Shown piece by piece: positions 55,686 to 64,000 of a stretch of 64,000 nt of DNA. Where the stretch lies: assembly GCF_007655135.1 (NCBI RefSeq), contig NC_045128.1, forward strand, positions 35,124,811 to 35,188,810. The letters are read 5' to 3'. This stretch comes from Punica granatum. Lineage: Eukaryota; Streptophyta; Magnoliopsida; Myrtales; Lythraceae. Under the pieces are notes generated by a model, which worked only from the letters and a program-made list of their open reading frames with translations, did not search any database and was not told where the DNA came from. Each line of letters opens with the position of its first letter. Position 1 is the first letter of the stretch. A program made the translations under genes and the position numbers.

Positions 55686-55835
55686 ATATATATGATAAAG
55701 AAAGTGAATAAAAAAAATAATCGAGACAATGACATTTTGTTTGAAATGCTCGTTATCTAACACAATCCGGCCAATCGATTTTTAGCGTTACATACATGTA
55801 ATTATCTATACATTCAAACCAAAATTCTACCTTAG

Positions 55836-55840
<5 letters not shown>

Positions 55841-55868
<28 letters not shown>
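55841..55868 (+). repeat. (TA)n microsatellite
   Basis: Fourteen or so TA dinucleotides about 370 bp upstream of the TauE/SafE start codon. Confidence 0.9.
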
Positions 55869-55870
<2 letters not shown>

Positions 55871-56232
55871 TGCACAACTACATATGATGGCATGCTCGAG
55901 TTCTTTCCAGAAAAGAAAAAGTGGTCTAAATTAATTAAAAACTCTTCAGGGAGAAAAAGAGGTTGGTCCCTAGGGGTATATGACCTGGTCTAGAAATCAA
56001 AATATTCATAATCTGATTTTCATTAGGGGGATAACCTCTGTATGTTCCCCTTTAGGTTAGATTTTTTATTTATCTAGAACCATAAATTATCTCCTGCTAA
56101 TCGAGGAAGAAGGGAAAAAAAAAAAAAGGAACTTCATGGAAACGATATGGCATATATAAGAGCAGTAGAGTCCGAAATGATATGCTTTTGTTCCCTAGAT
56201 TATTTAGAATCTGCAAGGCCGTGGCCATCACA

Positions 56233-59200
56233 ATGAGGGGCTTCATCCTATATCTCCTCTCTGCTTCCTCAGTCGCCGTTCTCTCTACTTTACTCCTCCA
56301 TGTTCGGGACACCGGAGAAACGCGCCTTAAACTCGAATCGAGTTCTGAGAAAGTTTGGCCCGTATGGATCCTCAATCTTTCTTTTAAATCCCGTGACATG
56401 CTTATTGTAAAGAGTCTATTGGCTGCAACCTTCAAGAACTATCAATTTTCTTTTTCATATATATGCATGGCGGCAGGAGTTGGAGTTCGGGTGGAGAGTG
56501 GTGGTGGCGACGGTGATAGGATTCGTGGGGTCAGCGTGCGGGACGGTTGGTGGGGTTGGCGGAGGAGGCATTTTCGTCCCCATGCTCACCCTGATCGTTG
56601 GCTTCGACACTAAGTCTGCTGCCGCTCTCTCTAAGTGTACGTAGTAACGTAAATCTCTCTTATTCCGATCCTCCCCCTCGTTTTTTATCAATGACCCAAA
56701 TGGAAGTCACATGGCCTCTTCTTAAACTCCTGCATACGATCAGCCATCAATCGTTGTTCTGCAACATAACGAGAAAGATGCAGAAAAGTTGCCGGAAATG
56801 GTTGAGTTTCTTGCTCAAGGGAGCCTAAGCATAAGAACTACATGTCCAACCTACGTATATTCATATATACAAGCAGGCACACAAAACATATATATGTATA
56901 TATATGACGAATGGATCGATGTATTTTTAAGCTTTGGTTCAAGTTACACAGTGGGGGGTTGAAAACGTGGAATATTAGTTAACTGTTTCACGGTGGTTGT
57001 TGCTGCAGGCATGATCATGGCGGCATCGATATCATCATTTTGGTACAATTTGAGAGTTCGGCACCCGACGAAGGAAGTTCCGATCATAGACTACAATTTG
57101 GCCCTTCTATTCCAGCCCGTGCTAATGCTCGGCATCACGGTCGGAGTGGCTCTCAGCGTCGTCTTCCCCTACTGGCTCATCACTGTCTTGATCATCATCC
57201 TCTTCTTAGGTAAGCAAAAGCCAAAGCTGTTTATGTCACATCATCAAATTTACCGCTTCCATCAATTAGTAGTTGTAATTGTCACAGTACTGTTATCTCA
57301 ACGATCATTTTCCTTTTTCGGATAAGTGAGCGAGTCGTTCAATAAAATGGACAAAAATACACACGCACCTACCAGTCCAGACTGACATTTTCTCACAAAC
57401 ATTATGGCAACGAAAAAATTGATTTTTTTCCGTCAAGTTTCTTTCGAATAAGCATTTGTGGCGATATATATTATGTTCGATTGCAACGAGTGATTGCATA
57501 TCGGGTCCCTTTCATGGGGTTTTATATCATTTGTCGATTGGTCGCTGGCATCAGGGACTTCGTCGAGGTCTTTCTACAAGGGCATTCAGATGTGGAAGGA
57601 AGAGACGATCGTGAAGGTAAAATTATTAACTGGTTATGAATTATTTGTTGAATAACAAATTTAATCTCTCTCTCTCTCTAACCCCCTCCAGCTAAAAGAA
57701 TTTTGACCAATTGATAAGTTAACTCGATTTGTAACGGTTAACCTAGAAGGAAACGGCCCGACAGCAAGAAGAAGGTCCGGTCAACTCTCGCGGGGAACGT
57801 ACGTAATCAAACATCTCTCTCTGTTTTTTTTTTAATTCGTTAATTAGGTAATACAAACCAATCAGCATCTGTCGTCACGTGTTGATTGGCAATGATCTGT
57901 CAGATCTGTAACAATTTTAACTCAATTTCTCTGTTGCCGTACGCAGTTCTGGTTGACACGGCACACGAGCCATTGATACCCCGAGAAGAGAAATCGGAAA
58001 TGGTACGTAGTCAAGCCAATGACCACTCCTATGTTGACTCTCCTGATTTAACGCGTGTTTTTAAATGAGATTTCGAGTTCAAATTTTGTGAGTGAAAAAG
58101 ATTTACGATTAAAAATAATTTTACCTCTCAATTAATGGCCAACTTTATTCAAACTTAAATTGTTTTGGAATATCACAATGCATATCAAAAGAAAAAATAA
58201 ATTCAATAAGCCAATGTAATAGACAATATAATATATATGTATATATCTGCTGAATATGTGCTTTTCTAATAATCTTTGTGTCTGTCTCCAGCAAATAGTA
58301 CGTCTCAACCTCAAATGGAAAATGATGGTGCTGCTGCTGCTTGTGTGGGCCTCCTTCCTACTTCTCCAAGTCTTCAAGGCAAGTCACAATATATAGTTTA
58401 CTTATAAGTTCCTCGTATATATATGTAAAGTAATTTTGCCATTAAATTAATAATCTGTCTCGAGATATTGATATATTTTGTACCCCTATATTCTCTTTTC
58501 ATGATCCAGTTATCATTAATCATGATATATTATGTTATTAATAGCTAATAATATAATTAAGCTCAGTCATCGTGTGTGTTACGCTTCCAGAACTGCGTAG
58601 CGGTGTGCAGCATATGGTACTGGGTTCTCTTCTGCTTGCAGGTAAAAATCCTTTCATTAACCTACCGATCCCGCCGGGGGGGGGGGGGGGGGGGGGGGGG
58701 GGGTGGGGTGGCGGGCGGCGGCCTGCGTGGGGCTTGGATAAAAATGCATAGAGAAATAGAACAGAGGAGATAATTAAGGATCCATAATATCATCGAATTA
58801 ATAGAATTAAGAACTTACGTGCATAATTCTGTCAGAATTTAAGATCAGAAGTTCGGGGGACGACTGGCCGAGCTAGCTAGGGTGGACCGTGCTCGGACCA
58901 TCCCCGGCCCCGAGCACAGCAGACCGTTTTTTGACTCCCATGCAGTTTCCAATTGCAGTTGCATTGTTTGGATTCGAAGCGGTGAAGCTGTACAGAGAGG
59001 ATAAGAAGAGAATATCCACGGGAAACATGGACGGCAGAATATGTGAGGCCACGATCCACTGGACCGCCGGGCACATCGCGTTCTGCGCTCTCTGCGGCTT
59101 ATTGGGTGGCTGCGTTGGGGGCCTGCTTGGCTCCGGCGGCGGGTTCATCCTGGGTCCACTCCTGCTCGAGATCGGCGTCATTCCACAGGTAACATATTAT

Positions 59201-59822
59201 ATATGCAATCGAAATCATTACTAACAGCTTAGCTAGCATAATATGCGATTACTATATGGCCGTGTATTTAGAATTTTGAATATCATGTATATATGTATTA
59301 ATCAACATGTTGGTGAAAGCTCAAATTAACTTTAAACAAGGCTTAAAGTGACGTGCCATCTTGTCAGCATGCATCGTGCTGACCGATTTCTTATGGATCG
59401 GGCTTTCTCTCTCGGTAATTGCTTTTTCAAAACTTAGCTTCGCTCTCTATATATTCATCAGAAATAATAATTATTAATGCTTAATGTTGTTTGGTAATAT
59501 TAATGCTGAGTTCATGTCATGAATTTTTATACAATGTGATTATGATGTTGCGTGATCAGGCAGCATTGTCGGCTTCCTTCCTCCGCTGGTTGTTATTAAC
59601 TATCTCCAAAATTCAATTATTTTCTGCTAATTTATTGAAGATTCCAAACCATTATACTATGATTATCCTCTAAATATTCCTCTCATTTTCTTAGAAATTA
59701 ATTGGACTTGGATCATCCTATTGTCTGTCAAGCTAACAGAACCAATCTGACCGACCTTTCTAAGACTATATTATACTGACAAATATACTTAGGCATATAA
59801 AATTATTTATTGTTGTCAGCCC

Positions 59823-59859
<37 letters not shown>

Positions 59860-60609
59860 TAAAAAAGAAAAAATCACTGTATCATTCCCTACATCCAGAT
59901 TTTCTTCGCTGCTTCACATGTAGACTAATATATTAAGTATATATGACTATTTTAAATTATCATGGCAGGATATTTTTTGTAGAGTAAAGTCAATGTTGAT
60001 TTTATGGTTTGCAGGTCTCAAGTGTAACTGCGACATTTGTGATGATGTTCTCGTCGTCCTTGTCCGTGGTCGAGTTCTACCTGCTTAAGCGATTCCCAAT
60101 TCCGTATGGTATTTCTCGATTCCCCTTTACCTCTCTCTCTCTTTTCTTTTCTTTTCTTTTCTTTTTCCCCTAATGCAATTCACCATTAACATAAAAAGTC
60201 CTTTTCCAAAAGAAAATTATAATTTTCCCTCGTGTATAATTCAAAAATAATTTATTAAGGTTCTATGATTTGCAGCTCTGTACCTCATGTCAGTATCAAC
60301 TTTGGCCGGTTTCTGGGGGCAATACTTAGTAAGGAAACTCATAACAATCCTGGGGAGGGTTTCCATCATTGTGTTCATCCTCTCCGGTGTCATCTTTGTT
60401 AGTGCTCTCACGATGGGTAAATCTCCATCTCCAGAATCCCCATGATTGTCGTTCTTTCGAATTTCTGAATTCCTGATCGATATGATTTGTTAACCCACCT
60501 TATTCGCGACAACTTCCTTTCTGCAGGAGTTGCTGGGATCGAGAAGAGCATCGTGATGATCCACAAGCACGAATTCATGGGGTTCCTGAACTTCTGCAGC
60601 AGTCAATGA
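56233..60609 (+). CDS. Sulfite exporter TauE/SafE family membrane protein
   Basis: Plant TauE/SafE permease (like Arabidopsis At2g25737), a multi-pass anion transporter family; substrate in plants not firmly known. Coding exons: 56233-56361, 56477-56636, 57009-57209, 57555-57616, 57747-57798, 57947-58002, 58292-58378, 58591-58641, 58946-59188, 60015-60108, 60276-60416, 60527-60609; the frame closes at 452 aa. An N-terminal hydrophobic segment ([19 protein letters not shown]) is followed by two repeated TauE halves. The first has [17 protein letters not shown] (64-80) and the second [13 protein letters not shown] (to 337), the duplicated glycine-rich signature. Intron 7 has a GC donor (AAG then GCAAGT); the others are GT-AG. 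Intron 8 holds a 28-base poly-G tract. A start at 56182 is possible but adds residues unlike the family. Confidence 0.9.
58676..58740 (+). repeat. Poly-G tract and G-rich tail in intron 8 of the TauE/SafE gene
   Basis: 28 consecutive G (58676-58703), then TGGGGTGGCGGGCGGCGGCC. It is on the sense strand, 35 nt past the exon 8 donor, and could fold as a G-quadruplex in DNA or pre-mRNA. Its exact length may be uncertain for sequencing reasons. Confidence 0.85.
59822..59860 (+). repeat. (CA)n(TA)n microsatellite
   Basis: Compound dinucleotide tract in intron 9 of the TauE/SafE gene. A (TTTTC)n tract also occurs in intron 10 near 60141-60166. Confidence 0.9.
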
Positions 60610-61440
60610 TCATTGACGGCAGTAATTTGTATGTGGAAGAAGTTGCTCAATTTGTTCTGAATTGGTGAAAAGAAAATGGTCAATGGCCGGTTGACCATCC
60701 CGTCGATAGAAACGATACGCGTTGAGAATAAGGGTGATCATGAGTCTTAGCTACCATTAGTTTCGTACAATTCTTCGGAAAATAAGTGTCATTTGCTTTT
60801 TGCTAAATGTGATTTGTTGTTACTTGCGGATTCGATGGCCAATAGACATCGAGCACGAATTGAGAAATTGCGGATTCGAGCCGATTTTGTTGTAACATGT
60901 AATCATGTTCAGCGTGTTAATCAAGCACCTAGAAACTCATTCTTAGGTATTCCGCTTTTGCATTGCAGCTCTATGCAAGATTTCTATCGATTTTTATTGA
61001 TCATTGTACGCATATTCCTCGAGACAGTATGTTTCTAATATAGAATCATCTGTATCTGCCTGAAATTTGTCTTGTGAGAGGAAGACATGACTGAAAAAGT
61101 TTGGATGGCTGTAGGACGGGTAATCCTTATATATGAACATTCCATTCGCTTTCTGTCACGTAATTAATAATCGATAAACTAAATATTTCTTAATTCAGTC
61201 AACTCTACGAACAAACACGAAAATCGGCCAGGAAGACCCGGAACCGCCGAACATTTCTCAAGATAGCTTACTGCAGGAAGATCTTGGATTTAACGTTTGG
61301 AGATGAATCATGAAGCTTCTTGTACGGCAACATCTACGCCAAAATTGCCTCTGCACTTGATATGAAAATTTCCTATTAAGCGTTTCTCTGTTTTCATATA
61401 ATTGAGCCCAGATAAGGAGAAAAGGCCTAACCCCAATAAA
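60610..61440. other. Spacer between the TauE/SafE and eL24 genes
   Basis: 3' UTR and spacer. The 81-codon ORF at 60793-61038 has no domain and poor composition. No repeat recognised. Confidence 0.5.
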
Positions 61441-61449
61441 ATGGATCGT

Positions 61450-61578
61450 GGCCCAACATTTTACAGGAAGTGGGCCTCTTGCCGGCCCAATTCCGAGTTC
61501 CCTCCGATGGCATTTTGGTAGTTAACTATGCGGTTTTATTAGGGCATATATAGCTGAGATCATCTCCTTCTAGGGTTT
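61450..61578 (+). promoter_or_regulatory. Ribosomal-protein-type promoter: site II motifs and telo-box
   Basis: GGCCCA at 61450-61455 and 61484-61489 and TGGGCC at 61471-61476 are site II (TCP-binding) motifs. TAGGGTTT at 61571-61578 is a telo-box, about 45 bp before the ATG. This combination is characteristic of plant ribosomal protein genes. Confidence 0.75.
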
Positions 61579-61621
61579 GTCCATCGAGGAGGAGAGCGGC
61601 TGCAGCACATCATCATCAGCC

Positions 61622-63176
<1,555 letters not shown>

Positions 63177-63839
63177 AGTTCACGTTTTATTTTTCTCTCG
63201 TCTCCCTATTGGGTAGTAATGGTAGTGAAGTTCCCAGTTGGAAGGTTTTGCTAAATGATGAGATGTTACTTTTTGTCTGGATTTGATTTGGCAGAGTTCT
63301 CTTATATATCATTCGACCCTGGAATGTTAATGTCATTTGACCTTTTATTCTCGTTGCAGTTTCCGGTTATTCTTGCAATTGCTCGGTTTGTATGATAATG
63401 AGGCCCAGACAATAATTTTTGCCTGCTGAGGGCAGCTGCTGAAAATCATGCGGCAGGTCTGATGTTTTGTTCAAACCTTCGAAACTTAGAAAGACATGTC
63501 AGCCATTAACACAATATATGCAACCTGTTTGTACGGGTGTTGGCTCTAGTGTAGTTAGAATAGCCTGAGGCAATCAGAGCACAGCTTGTAAATCTGGCTA
63601 CTTCATAAAGTAAAGCATATCAAATACTTAAAAAAGGAAAGCATATCAAATGATTCAAACCAGAAAGCCAAGTGAAACGCTTCATAAAGAAATGCATATC
63701 AAGTGCTTCATAGAGAAAAGGCATATCAAATTATTCAAATTGTTGATTTGTTGCCGGAGATGGTCTTCTGGTCTGACGACTTAGGAAATTATTTTGGATG
63801 AAAGATAGCAAAAAGATGGGGTGGGTCAAATGAACAATG
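63177..63839. other. 3' flank of eL24, short direct repeats
   Basis: 3' UTR then spacer. Between about 63600 and 63740, phrases like CTTCATAAAG and GCATATCAAAT recur three or four times in diverged form. No gene recognised. Confidence 0.5.
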
Positions 63840-63998
63840 TCAACTTGCCAAAAGGAAAACAATGGGAATCCTAATGCTAACATCCCTGAGGATGCGATCT
63901 TCCTCCGACCTGATTACTTCCAGTTTCTTACCAGTCCCCGCAGCCTCAGACGAGACTTGAACAATGGTCATGTTGGGCTTGCTCAGGCAGGAAAACAT
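63840..63998 (-). other. Possible terminal exon of a minus-strand gene at the right edge
   Basis: A 52-codon open frame on the minus strand from 63998 to a TGA at 63840-63842 includes NMTIVQVSSEAAG and LEVIRSEEDRILRDV, a composition better than surrounding noise. It also holds a GT donor-like site (GGTAAGAAA), so an exon could end inside. The frame stays open to the window edge. I do not recognise it; it may be chance. Confidence 0.2.
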
Positions 63999-64000
63999 CA

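Larger units (their letters stand above)
53050..56180. other. Gene-free spacer upstream of the TauE/SafE gene
   Basis: No gene recognised; ORFs of 66-122 codons on the minus strand have no domain. It contains a dispersed repeat (54005-54200), two SINEs (54340-54500, 55535-55680) and a (TA)n tract (55841-55868). Confidence 0.5.

Overview
The window is nuclear DNA from a flowering plant, most likely a core eudicot. The genes are split by GT-AG introns inside AT-rich, transposon-laden spacers, and every recognised protein has a clear plant family: chloroplast threonine deaminase (OMR1 type), a DYW-class PPR protein (EMB175 type), a raffinose-synthase-family protein (DIN10/RFS6 type), two GT47 exostosin-type glycosyltransferases, a LEA-like seed protein, a TauE/SafE permease and ribosomal protein eL24. 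I cannot name the species. EMB175 and an At5g03795-like glycosyltransferase are also neighbours in Arabidopsis, so part of this gene order may be old.

Layout. 1-130 holds the 5' end of a minus-strand gene that leaves the window. 1.2-6.9 kb is an old, decayed tandem duplication with MITEs and a SINE. 8.5-11.4 kb holds a GC-rich repeat block, a dead L1-type LINE and a fold-back element. 13.0-17.1 kb is threonine deaminase (9 coding exons, 618 aa). 18.2-20.8 kb is an intronless PPR gene, convergent with the 5-exon RFS6-type gene (21.5-24.3 kb, minus strand). 25.4-28.9 kb has no gene.

28.9-49.4 kb is a younger tandem segmental duplication. Each unit carries one glycosyltransferase gene followed by a LEA-like gene. 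The breakpoint lies at the end of LEA exon 1, so the first LEA copy is truncated and the second is complete. Unit A is interrupted by a 5.5 kb near-perfect palindrome (35635-41170). It has TG...CA ends, a GTGTG repeat on both sides and an 11-nt loop. Unit B supplies the matching empty site. This palindrome, perhaps an inverted LTR pair that integrated as one unit, is the most unusual object in the window.

50.4-56.2 kb holds a deleted Ty3/gypsy element, MITEs and SINEs. 56.2-60.6 kb is the TauE/SafE gene (12 coding exons, one GC-AG intron, a 28-base poly-G tract in an intron). 61.6-63.2 kb is eL24, with site II and telo-box promoter motifs. The last 0.8 kb has no confident gene.

The genes are independent housekeeping or metabolic loci and do not form one pathway. 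The working links are local: seed or stress-type promoter motifs (ABRE, RY) at the LEA copies and ABRE-like motifs upstream of the RFS6-type gene. Exon junctions were placed by hand from splice signals and reading phase. Each spliced frame closes exactly, but no transcript data were available.
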